A stretch of 52,432 bases of DNA from an uncultured Lachnoclostridium sp. (lineage in GTDB: Bacteria; Bacillota; Clostridia; Lachnospirales; Lachnospiraceae), in the NCBI GenBank assembly GCA_947178155.1, contig CAMWXG010000003.1, forward strand, positions 1 through 52,432, written 5' to 3'. Below, in pieces: positions 7,310 to 14,727 of the stretch; the first letter of the stretch is position 1; each line of letters starts with the position of its first letter. A program made the position numbers and the translations under genes. The notes under the pieces were generated by a model. It saw only the letters and a list, made by a program, of their open reading frames with translations. It was not told the origin of the DNA and ran no database searches.

Positions 7310-9316
7310 ATGAACAATTTATCTATGGCTTTTAAGAATCTAAAAAATAATTTTTCCTTTTATGCCCTCTATTTATTATCCATTTCCTTTGTGATTACTA
7401 TTTTTTTTGCATTTACTTCATTTTCTATGAATAAAGTCATGCTTGAAAAAATATCAGGTGATGGGCGGGTGGAAACAATGTGCAACACGATTTCTCTATT
7501 CCTTATGGCATTTGTAATTTTTTATATGTCATATTCAAACCGTTTCTTCTTACGCCGCCGCACAAAGGAATTAGGTATTTATGCATTATTGGGATATCGG
7601 AAATCCACAATACTGTGCTTGCTGACAGTAGAGAATCTGCTCTCCTGTTTTGGGGCTTTTGTGATTGGAATACTTTTGGGTGGTCTGTTTCATAAAGGCA
7701 TTGTGTTTGGCATTACAAAATTACTGGACTTGACAGTCAACAATTCAGAGATTTTGTTTTTTAACCTGAATGCTATGATAAGGACAGCATGTTTTATATT
7801 TGCCATTATTATCATATTAGCACTGTCAAACAGCAGATTTCTTTTCAAATCTTCCCTTATGGATTTAGTGCGGTTTGAAAAAAATGCAGAAAAGCAGGCA
7901 AAGTTACATGTTATTCCCTCCATAATCGGGTTTGTATCTGTCATTTTGGGATATTGTATTGCTCTTGACATCTTACGAGGTGGAAAATCTGTCTGGTTTA
8001 CAGTCGGATTCTACTCTGTTGGAATGCTTACATTTATACTCATACTTTTAGGGACAGTGCTTTTTATTGCATCTTTTCTCCCTTATATGGTACAGATAAG
8101 CAAGAAAAACAGGAAGAAATTTTATACAGAAACAAGAATCATTACTTCACCAGGTTTTATATACCGGATGCGCTCCAATTCAAAAACGCTGATTATGCTC
8201 ACATTACTGTCAGCCGCAACTTTAACTGTTTCAAGTGTTATGGCTCTGTCCCTGTATTATCCGATTGCTGCAGTATCCCGCATTGCGCCATCGGAAATAG
8301 AGTGCCGGATCGAAAACGAAAGTGATATATCCGCAATCATGGAGATGATAAACAGATATTCATCTGGAGATGATATTTCATTCCTGCAGACCAATATTTA
8401 TAAAGTTACCTCTACTGCTAAGCAGCTTCCCATGGAATACAGCATCGGAACGTTCAAGGGAGATGCTGACAACGAAAAAATCCTACGGAATGCGGGTTTT
8501 GAATGCATCTCATATTCTGACTATACCGCCATTCTGAAAGCACAGGGACGACAAAAGGCTTTGGAACAATTTACAGCATTAAACAGCAATGAGTGTATTT
8601 TTGTAAGATACCAGCCTGCTTCTGGCAAAGATGAAACTGGCAGCACGTATCCACTGCTCATAAACAATACAGAAATACCTGTCATTGTGACTATGACCAC
8701 ATTAGATAATCCTATTTCATTTGCAAACAGTGTTGGTACTCTGATTGTAAGTGACAATTTATACCACATGATATCTGAAAACGCCGCTCCAGAAACGAAA
8801 GTCCTATGTGTAAATGGAAATTCCATAACAGGTAAAGAGGAGCTGTTTCAGGCTCTGCCTGCATATCTGGATGGAAGCCCCTATCTGCAGGGCAATTCCC
8901 ACAGAGTACATGAATTGATTTCTCTTAACAGTTCTACTTTCCTGCTGATAGGCTTTCTTGTAGTATTGTTCTTTATAGCAACTGGCAGCATACTGTATTT
9001 TAACAACATTTCAGCCATAGCCGATTCAAAATCCGATTACGATATCCTCACAAAAATGGGATATACGAACAAGAAGATTAAAAAGATCATCAGGAAACAG
9101 GCAATCACCTTTTTTAGCATTCCATTTCTGTTTGGCTTAGCAGACTGTATCTTTGCCACATTGATATACAAAACAGCACTTATGCAAAACCTTTTGGAGA
9201 ACAGCATTGTTTTATACGTTCCTACGATATTAGCCATTATAATAACACTGATAATTTATCTAATTTATTACTGTATGACTGTCCATACCTGCTGCAAAAT
9301 GGTTTTGAAAAAATAA
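7310..9316 (+). CDS. ABC transporter permease, BceB/FtsX-like
   Basis: The 668-residue membrane protein begins MNNLSMAFKNLKNN, the usual cytoplasmic lead-in of FtsX-family permeases. Hydrophobic segments are seen near residues 15-37, 58-76, 105-125 and 150-170, several more before residue 320, and three near the C-terminus after residue 550. A hydrophilic stretch of roughly 220 residues lies between the seventh and eighth segments. That ten-helix plan with one large extracellular domain is the hallmark of BceB-type exporters of peptide antibiotics such as bacitracin. AGGTAGGAAA precedes the ATG. BceB partners usually have an EnvZ-like kinase and OmpR-type regulator; here the neighbours are NarL-type, which is unusual. 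Confidence 0.85.
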   Translation: MNNLSMAFKNLKNNFSFYALYLLSISFVITIFFAFTSFSMNKVMLEKISGDGRVETMCNTISLFLMAFVIFYMSYSNRFFLRRRTKELGIYALLGYRKSTILCLLTVENLLSCFGAFVIGILLGGLFHKGIVFGITKLLDLTVNNSEILFFNLNAMIRTACFIFAIIIILALSNSRFLFKSSLMDLVRFEKNAEKQAKLHVIPSIIGFVSVILGYCIALDILRGGKSVWFTVGFYSVGMLTFILILLGTVLFIASFLPYMVQISKKNRKKFYTETRIITSPGFIYRMRSNSKTLIMLTLLSAATLTVSSVMALSLYYPIAAVSRIAPSEIECRIENESDISAIMEMINRYSSGDDISFLQTNIYKVTSTAKQLPMEYSIGTFKGDADNEKILRNAGFECISYSDYTAILKAQGRQKALEQFTALNSNECIFVRYQPASGKDETGSTYPLLINNTEIPVIVTMTTLDNPISFANSVGTLIVSDNLYHMISENAAPETKVLCVNGNSITGKEELFQALPAYLDGSPYLQGNSHRVHELISLNSSTFLLIGFLVVLFFIATGSILYFNNISAIADSKSDYDILTKMGYTNKKIKKIIRKQAITFFSIPFLFGLADCIFATLIYKTALMQNLLENSIVLYVPTILAIIITLIIYLIYYCMTVHTCCKMVLKK

Positions 9317-9342
9317 AGACTATATGCAAGACTACCGTAAAC

Positions 9343-9370
9343 ATGCAATTTTTGCATGAAAAAATTGCAT
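9343..9370. promoter_or_regulatory. TTGCAT inverted/direct repeats before the histidine kinase
   Basis: ATGCAA (9343-9348) and TTGCAT (9352-9357) form a dyad, and a further TTGCAT follows at 9365-9370. They lie in the 121-bp gap between permease and kinase, just upstream of the promoter at 9384-9411. The layout suggests a regulator operator, possibly for the encoded LuxR-type protein. Confidence 0.4.
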
Positions 9371-9383
9371 ACAAAAATTGGGG

Positions 9384-9411
9384 TTGTATGTGTACAGATA
9401 AATGATATAAT
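9384..9411 (+). promoter_or_regulatory. Promoter for the two-component genes
   Basis: TTGTAT (9384-9389) and a perfect TATAAT (9406-9411) with a 16-bp spacer lie 27 bp before the kinase start. The kinase and regulator can therefore be expressed apart from the transporter genes. Confidence 0.55.
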
Positions 9412-9437
9412 TTAGACATAGATAAGGGGGCAAAAAT

Positions 9438-11003
9438 ATGAAGCATATCGTATTTAAACTTTTGCTTTTTATAAACTCCACCCTGCTTATTATATATATG
9501 GGGCTGGAAATAAATATTCATACGCCTTGCAGCATCAGTAAAATCGTATCATTATTCCTGTCATCTCTGATGCTGATAGACTCTACTTATGTGAGTTCCT
9601 GCAACATCAGAGATAATAAAGCCATTTCTTTGTTTTGTGGTCTGTTAGCATTAGACAGTTGGTATATACTCCTTTCATTTTCGGACAATGCTATAACAGG
9701 TATAGTTTTTTATGCCTTAAATCCAGTTATATGGTATGTTTTCATAAATTTCATACTAATGTTTTTATTTCAGGGTAGTACGTATAAATTCAAAAAAGCA
9801 ACAAACATTTGCCTGACTGGAACCTGTATCTGTTCTCTTATTGGAATTTTAGTGTCAGACAATGTATTTGCATTATTTTACGGCATCCAGTTTTTGGTAA
9901 GCTGGCTTTGTTTTATTTTTATCGTTGTATACCATAGAAAAAGAACTGCTTTTGTTCTTAAATCAGAATGGAAATGTATTCTGTTCTCTCTTGTGGTGAT
10001 AATGATTTTATTCATTGCATACTGTCTTGCCACAATGGGAATAAAAGAAAATATTTCAAATTTTGGAGTGTATATCCCTGTCCTGCTGTTCTCCATGAGT
10101 ATTCATGGTATTATAATGAAAGAGCATTGCAATTTTCCATTGTCAGCCATATTTAGCAGGTGTCAGTTAATATTAATCCTGCTTTTCGGAATTATCATTT
10201 GTGATCTGATTACAATAACTTTGGGTATTGGCTGGTCATCTTTCTTACTTATGCTGGATGCTATGTTTGTGTTTATATATGTCTTAAATATCATACTGGA
10301 TTTTAATTTAAAGCAAGACAATAACAATATGGTTATGGAAAGCAAATATAACGTTGCATTAGCGCAGTTACAGCAAGAAGAGCAGCTAAATCTTGAATTT
10401 GCAAACTTTCTTCATGACAATATACTCCAAGACCTGCTTTCCATAAAAAATATGATGCATAAATCAACAAAACCAGATATACAGAAAATTATCACAGAAA
10501 CTCTTGATAATATGAATATCTATATTCGTGAACAGATGCAGGATTATCATCCTGTATTACTGCCAAAACTTACTATAAAAGAAAATTATCAAAATTTACT
10601 TGCATATATTTCGCAATCATTTCCCGGACGCAATGTCCGCATTGTTTTTGATTGTTCGGACTCTTTATTTTTAGTTCCACCATATGATATTTTCATATAT
10701 AGGCTTCTGAAAGAACTCGTAACGAATGTTTATAAACACTCAACAGGAGAAAAAGCATGGATCACACTTACACAGAATAACGGAATGATAGTATTATGTG
10801 TAAAAGATAATGGGAGTGCTGATGCCGACAGCCTCATCTTAGTAGACACGTCAAAACACAGAGGTCTTGCATTAATCACTGACCGTGTATATAACATGGA
10901 TGGCACTGTAAGGATAATCAATAATTTCCCACATGGAATCTGTGTCTGTATCAATTTGCCAATGAAAGGAGATGCTTCTTATCAATATTTTATTAGTCGA
11001 TGA
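9438..11003 (+). CDS. Sensor histidine kinase, NarL/ComP class
   Basis: The 521-residue kinase has about eight hydrophobic helices in its first 285 residues and no obvious extracellular domain, so it probably senses within the membrane. A short coiled segment leads to the phospho-acceptor region, where FLHDNILQDLL places the histidine at residue 326. The HATPase domain shows the N-box LLKELVTNVYKHS (N430) and the G-box VKDNGSA followed by HRGLALI. This HDxxxQ-type box is that of the NarX/DesK/ComP group. GGGGG precedes the ATG. It overlaps the response regulator by 32 bp, so they are coupled. It likely controls the neighbouring exporter in response to a peptide or envelope stress. Confidence 0.85.
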   Translation: MKHIVFKLLLFINSTLLIIYMGLEINIHTPCSISKIVSLFLSSLMLIDSTYVSSCNIRDNKAISLFCGLLALDSWYILLSFSDNAITGIVFYALNPVIWYVFINFILMFLFQGSTYKFKKATNICLTGTCICSLIGILVSDNVFALFYGIQFLVSWLCFIFIVVYHRKRTAFVLKSEWKCILFSLVVIMILFIAYCLATMGIKENISNFGVYIPVLLFSMSIHGIIMKEHCNFPLSAIFSRCQLILILLFGIIICDLITITLGIGWSSFLLMLDAMFVFIYVLNIILDFNLKQDNNNMVMESKYNVALAQLQQEEQLNLEFANFLHDNILQDLLSIKNMMHKSTKPDIQKIITETLDNMNIYIREQMQDYHPVLLPKLTIKENYQNLLAYISQSFPGRNVRIVFDCSDSLFLVPPYDIFIYRLLKELVTNVYKHSTGEKAWITLTQNNGMIVLCVKDNGSADADSLILVDTSKHRGLALITDRVYNMDGTVRIINNFPHGICVCINLPMKGDASYQYFISR

Positions 11004-11586
11004 CCACGTTCTATTTTCCAAAAGTCTGGAAATTGCATTATCAGACTACCCGGAAATAAAAACCTTTAAAAGTATCAATGATATTTCCCTGTTGGATAAA
11101 TTCATTGAAGAAGATGCCCCAGACATCCTTCTTATGGATATCAATTTAAAAAATATAACATCTGAAGACGGTCTGGAATTAGCAAAGCAGATATTATACC
11201 ATCATCCAAAGCAAAAAATTGTAATCCTGTCTGGATACGATCTTCCGGTATACCACAACGAAGCCAAAAAAATCGGGGCAAAAGGATTTATCAGCAAAAA
11301 TACAGAACCTAAAAAACTAATAGCTATCCTTTCGCAGATAGTAAAGGGGAAAATTGTCTTTAATCATGCAATTCCGTTTTTAGAAGAATTAACTGCCTGT
11401 GAAAAACAGATTTTACAGCTTATAGCAGATGGCAGAAAACGGAAAGAGATTGCAGGCATACTTTATATTAGTGAGCGTACCCTCTCCAATCATTTACAGC
11501 ATATATTTGAAAAACTTGATGTTTCCTCATCTGTAGAGGCTGTAACCAAAGCTATTCAATTAGGTTATATCCCTCCGATTTGCTAA
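10972..11586 (+). CDS. Response regulator, NarL/LuxR family
   Basis: The 204-residue regulator has a receiver domain with acidic pocket VDDH, phospho-acceptor D56 in LLMDINL, and the conserved K in FISKNTEP. The C-terminal LuxR-type HTH has LTACEKQILQLIADG, then KEIAGILYISERTLSNHL. The ATG at 10972 overlaps the kinase end by 32 bp; AAAGGAG abuts it with almost no spacing, so the exact start is uncertain by a few codons. It should be phosphorylated by the upstream kinase and probably acts on the transporter promoter region. The family call is certain; the target genes are inferred. Confidence 0.9.
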   Translation: MLLINILLVDDHVLFSKSLEIALSDYPEIKTFKSINDISLLDKFIEEDAPDILLMDINLKNITSEDGLELAKQILYHHPKQKIVILSGYDLPVYHNEAKKIGAKGFISKNTEPKKLIAILSQIVKGKIVFNHAIPFLEELTACEKQILQLIADGRKRKEIAGILYISERTLSNHLQHIFEKLDVSSSVEAVTKAIQLGYIPPIC

Positions 11587-11856
11587 TTTCCAACTTTCCA
11601 TTTTTTGCTTATTCCTACAAATTCATAATTTTGGGTTGAAAATGCTTCTTTCACATATCTATGAATAAATCATCTCACTTTTATGATATATCTGTGATAA
11701 CTCTATAATACATTATTGTACAATAAAGTCAACTGTTGTTACTGTTCACTTCGTACCAGTAACAAGCAGTGCTTTCAGCACTGAATGCACACATTTGGCA
11801 TGAGTGTGAAAAGTAACCAAGGGCATAAATGTGTCAAATCCCAAGCATAATTTTTG
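11587..11856. other. Spacer carrying direct repeat copy B
   Basis: Non-coding DNA between the response regulator and the aspS promoter. No T-tailed terminator is obvious after the regulator. It holds repeat copy B and further symmetric pieces (CACAC ... GTGTG, AAATGTGT) that look like decayed or folded repeat DNA. Confidence 0.4.
11736..11800 (+). repeat. Direct repeat copy B with two internal hairpins
   Basis: Partner of copy A at 6339-6404. Here two inverted repeats are intact: GTTACTG ... CAGTAAC (26 bp overall) and CAGTGCT-TTC-AGCACTG at 11768-11784. A fragment of the same sequence (GTTACTGTTCACTT) recurs near 30387, and AGTAAC pieces recur near 4127, 14644 and 36215, so this is an interspersed family. 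Confidence 0.7.
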
Positions 11857-11885
11857 TTGACTTTTATAAAATGTTATGCTAATAT
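11857..11885 (+). promoter_or_regulatory. Sigma-A promoter of the aspS T-box transcript
   Basis: TTGACT (11857-11862) and TAATAT (11880-11885) with a 17-bp spacer. Transcription should begin near 11892, just ahead of the T-box leader. Confidence 0.7.
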
Positions 11886-11891
11886 CTCTTT

Positions 11892-12136
11892 AGATAAATG
11901 CTATGAAAGAAAGAGTAACCAGTGTAGTTTTATCTAATCAACAGCGAGTTGCGTATGGTGAGAGGCAATGTTAAGACTCTGGTGAAAGACATTCTGGAGC
12001 TAATGGAAGAAAGCTTAAGTTAGTAGAACCATTCGCATACGAAGCGTTATTCGTTTAAAGTGAGTTGTCATCTGACACCTAATATGGGTGGTACCGCGGT
12101 TTGCCCCGTCCCATAGAAGTTGTTAGATGATTTTTT
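11892..12136 (+). ncRNA. T-box leader, aspartate specifier
   Basis: Stem I includes GGTGAGAGGCAATG and then GAAAGACATTCTGGAGC. Aligned with the metG leader in this window, the specifier position reads GAC (Asp). The T-box GGGTGGTACCGCGG is at 12086-12099, with CGTCCCATA supplying the antiterminator 3' strand. A T-run at 12131-12136 follows TGTTAGATGA, which pairs (one G-U) with TCATCTGACA at 12068-12077 on the other side of the T-box. Usually the terminator shares the antiterminator 3' strand; here it encloses the T-box instead. The TGGT bulge would match A73 exactly but G73 only by wobble. Confidence 0.85.
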
Positions 12137-12304
12137 ATTTTGTAGGAAAGTATTTATATGTAATACAGGACTCTCTTTTGTGAGATTCTTTCTTATTGGA
12201 AATAAAAAATACAAGTAAAATCTGCGCAGAATACATTTATAACCTTAAGGCAATTAGAAAATAAAATTTAAGCCGTCTTAAAATACGGCAGAAAGAAGGT
12301 TAAA
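12137..12304 (+). other. aspS 5' leader with a small hairpin
   Basis: Untranslated stretch between the T-box terminator and aspS. A GCCGT/ACGGC hairpin (12272-12276 with 12285-12289) sits about 8 nt before AGAAGG, the ribosome site. It is too short to block translation strongly and no further regulatory element is recognised. Confidence 0.35.
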
Positions 12305-13678
12305 ATGGAATTTATTGATTTTCAGAAACAAAAAGATATGTCTGATATTGAAAATATTATTGAAGCTTTTAATTCTGGAGAAATTAAAGATGGTCATTCA
12401 GTAAAAATTAAAGGTTCAATTAATAAAATCAGAAAGATGAGTGGCTTTGCTTTTGTCAATATTCGTGGCCCAAGATCAGTAGTTCAATGTATTTGGAATG
12501 CTGAAAAATCCAAGTGTGTTCTAAAAGATTTTTCAGTTGAAGAATGTGTTATAGTCCATGGCATAATTGTTGCAGAAAATCGCAGCAAACTTGGTTTTGA
12601 TATACAAATAACTGATATGACAAGGATTTCCGGCAAAGCAGCACCACTCCCGCTTGAAATTAGTAACAATAAAAAAATCGATGATTTAAATTTAAATAAA
12701 TTACTTGACAATCGTATAATTACGCTACGTAATCCAAAAGTGCGTGCAATTATTAGAATCTCAGATGGTATCATGTACGCATTTAGAGATTTTTTGAGGC
12801 AAGAAGGATTTGTTGAATTTGTTCCACCCAAAATAGTTCAAACCGGAGCCGAAGGCGGGGCCGATGTGTTTGAAGTTGATTATTTTGGCAAAAAAGCATA
12901 TTTAAATCAAAGTCCACAAATGTATAAACAGATAATGGTAGATGTATTCACTAAAGTATTTACAGTTGGTCCTGTTTTTCGTGCTGAAAAATATAGTACC
13001 AACAGGCATACTAATGAGTTTCAGGGATTAGACCTTGAGATGGGATTTATTGATTCTTTTAAGGATTTAATAAAACTTGAAACTCGAATGATTAGGCATA
13101 TGTGCAAAATAATAAATGAACAATATACCAGGGAATTAGAGTTAATACTTGGATATGGCAAAACATTGCCTGAAATAGCACGAGTTCCTGTAATTAAATT
13201 TATTGAAGCCAAGAAATTATATGCTGATGCACATTCTGATATATTGGACAAACAATCTATATTAGAAACAGATTTTTCTCCAGATGAAGAAAAATGGCTG
13301 GGTGAATATTTCAATAACGAATACAATTCTCCTCTGGTTTTTGTTACACATTATCCTTCTGCAAAAAGACCATTTTATACAATGGATGATCCAGATAATC
13401 CAAAATATACATTAAGTTATGACTTATTACTAAATGGACTGGAAATTACTACCGGAGGGCAAAGAATACATGATTATGAGGAACAAGTTGCAAAAATGAA
13501 AAAGCTTGGAATGAACATTGAACATTTCAAGGATTACCTCACAATGCATAAATATGGAATGCCTCCCCATGGAGGAATGGGACTAGGTCTTGAAAGAATT
13601 GTAAGTAATTTCTTAGGACTTGCAAATATTAAGCAGGCAACTGCATTTCCAAGAGACAGAGATAGACTAACACCATAA
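12305..13678 (+). CDS. aspS: Aspartyl-tRNA synthetase, archaeal type
   Basis: Class IIb synthetase of 457 residues. An N-terminal OB-fold anticodon domain (about residues 30-110) is followed by the catalytic core. Core motifs are NQSPQMYKQ (201-209), motif 2 FRAEKYSTNRHTNEF (225-239), PFYTMDDPDNPKYTLSYD, then EITTGGQRIH, and motif 3 PPHGGMGLGLERIV. The lack of the large bacterial GAD insertion and the FYTM and GGQRIHD signatures mark the archaeal/eukaryal AspRS group, not bacterial AspRS or AsnRS. The T-box specifier GAC supports aspartate. AGAAGG precedes the ATG. It may be a second copy, and it may charge only tRNA-Asp or both tRNA-Asp and tRNA-Asn. The family call is sure; the tRNA range is not visible. 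Confidence 0.88.
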   Translation: MEFIDFQKQKDMSDIENIIEAFNSGEIKDGHSVKIKGSINKIRKMSGFAFVNIRGPRSVVQCIWNAEKSKCVLKDFSVEECVIVHGIIVAENRSKLGFDIQITDMTRISGKAAPLPLEISNNKKIDDLNLNKLLDNRIITLRNPKVRAIIRISDGIMYAFRDFLRQEGFVEFVPPKIVQTGAEGGADVFEVDYFGKKAYLNQSPQMYKQIMVDVFTKVFTVGPVFRAEKYSTNRHTNEFQGLDLEMGFIDSFKDLIKLETRMIRHMCKIINEQYTRELELILGYGKTLPEIARVPVIKFIEAKKLYADAHSDILDKQSILETDFSPDEEKWLGEYFNNEYNSPLVFVTHYPSAKRPFYTMDDPDNPKYTLSYDLLLNGLEITTGGQRIHDYEEQVAKMKKLGMNIEHFKDYLTMHKYGMPPHGGMGLGLERIVSNFLGLANIKQATAFPRDRDRLTP

Positions 13679-13717
13679 TAAATAATGGCAAGTATGCATT
13701 CTCAAAGAGTATTTTTT

Positions 13718-13744
13718 ATCGAATAAACAAATTTCCTATTCGAT
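13718..13744. repeat. Hairpin downstream of aspS
   Basis: ATCGAATA (13718-13725) pairs with TATTCGAT (13737-13744), and flanking T and A runs extend the pairing. It forms a first, weaker hairpin before the main terminator. Confidence 0.5.
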
Positions 13745-13745
13745 T

Positions 13746-13786
13746 AAAAAATGCCCGTCTTGATTATAACAAGACGGGCATTTTTT
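13746..13786. terminator. Bidirectional intrinsic terminator between aspS and cheR
   Basis: A 17-bp perfect stem: AAAAAATGCCCGTCTTG pairs with CAAGACGGGCATTTTTT around a 7-nt loop. The A-run and T-run on the two sides let it end both the plus-strand aspS transcript and the minus-strand cheR transcript. Confidence 0.92.
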
Positions 13787-13824
13787 GTTTAAACATCTCA
13801 TTTATTTTAACTATATAAACATAT

Positions 13825-14604
13825 TCACATCTTTTTATAAAAAAATGATTTAAATGTAGTAAATCCTGAATCTCCTGGTGATATTATCTGTTCTGTACTT
13901 CCAACAAATAAAATACCATCTTTTTTAAGTGAACTATTAAATTTCTTATAGATGTCTCCTTTTGCCTCTTCTGTAAAGTAAATCATTACATTACGACAAA
14001 CTATCATATTGCAGCCTGTTGGATATGTATCTTTTAATAGATTATGCTGTTTAAACTCTACACATTTCTTTACTTCGTCAGATATCTGATAGCTTTTACC
14101 ACCGACCTTTGTAAAATACTTTGTAATATATTCTTTAGGAAGTCCCTTAACACTCTTTTCATCATAAATACCCATTTGTGCTTTTTCCAGCACCTGTTTA
14201 TCTATATCTGTTGCAATAATTTTAATCTTATTCATAGGTATAAATTTTGCAAGAAGCATTACAAGCGTATATGGTTCATCACCTGTTGAGCATGCCGCAC
14301 TCCATATCTTTATACTGGTACTGCCAAACTTTTCAAAAAGATATGGAAGCATCTCGCTTTCTAACAGCTTCCACTGATCAGGATTACGATAAAACTCTGA
14401 TACATTGATAGTAAGATATGCAACAAATTCCTCAAGAAGCTCCTTATCTTTTGAAATGGCATTTACATATTCGTCATATGAACTAATCTTTCTCTTTGCA
14501 ATAAGTGAATCAATACGACGCTTCATCTGCCGTTCTTTATAACAGCTTAAATCAATTTTGGTTAACTGATAAACTTTTGTTTTGAACTTTTCATAATCTC
14601 CCAT
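13825..14604 (-). CDS. cheR: Chemotaxis protein methyltransferase CheR
   Basis: SAM-dependent methyltransferase that methylates glutamates on chemoreceptors, setting adaptation. In its 259 residues the N-terminal helical domain (to about residue 75) is followed by EFYRNPDQW, then the SAM-binding WSAACSTGDEPYTL and the late motif CRNVMIYF, all standard CheR signatures. No TPR or other fusion is present. AGGAGG lies 9 nt before the ATG. It stands alone between two terminators, away from other che genes, but a chemoreceptor gene lies further on in the window. Confidence 0.92.
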   Translation of the reverse strand: MGDYEKFKTKVYQLTKIDLSCYKERQMKRRIDSLIAKRKISSYDEYVNAISKDKELLEEFVAYLTINVSEFYRNPDQWKLLESEMLPYLFEKFGSTSIKIWSAACSTGDEPYTLVMLLAKFIPMNKIKIIATDIDKQVLEKAQMGIYDEKSVKGLPKEYITKYFTKVGGKSYQISDEVKKCVEFKQHNLLKDTYPTGCNMIVCRNVMIYFTEEAKGDIYKKFNSSLKKDGILFVGSTEQIISPGDSGFTTFKSFFYKKM

Positions 14605-14675
14605 TTATACATACCTCCTTTTATGTTACTACTAAAAACTGTTAATAGTAACCTTTTTATTCCTCACCCATTATT

Positions 14676-14715
14676 AGAAAAAAACGCCAATCCGCCGAAA
14701 AAATAACGGATTGGC
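14676..14715 (-). terminator. Terminator after rpsA
   Basis: On the minus strand, GCCAATCCG pairs with CGGATTGGC across a 12-nt loop and is followed at once by GTTTTTTT. It ends the long housekeeping operon just after rpsA. Confidence 0.85.
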
Positions 14716-14727
14716 AAACACTAAAAA

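Noticed and set aside
12305-13678. Asparaginyl-tRNA synthetase as the identity of the class II synthetase
   Set aside because: The FYTM, EITTGGQRIHD and GGMGLGLERIV signatures fit archaeal AspRS, and the T-box specifier reads GAC rather than an Asn codon.
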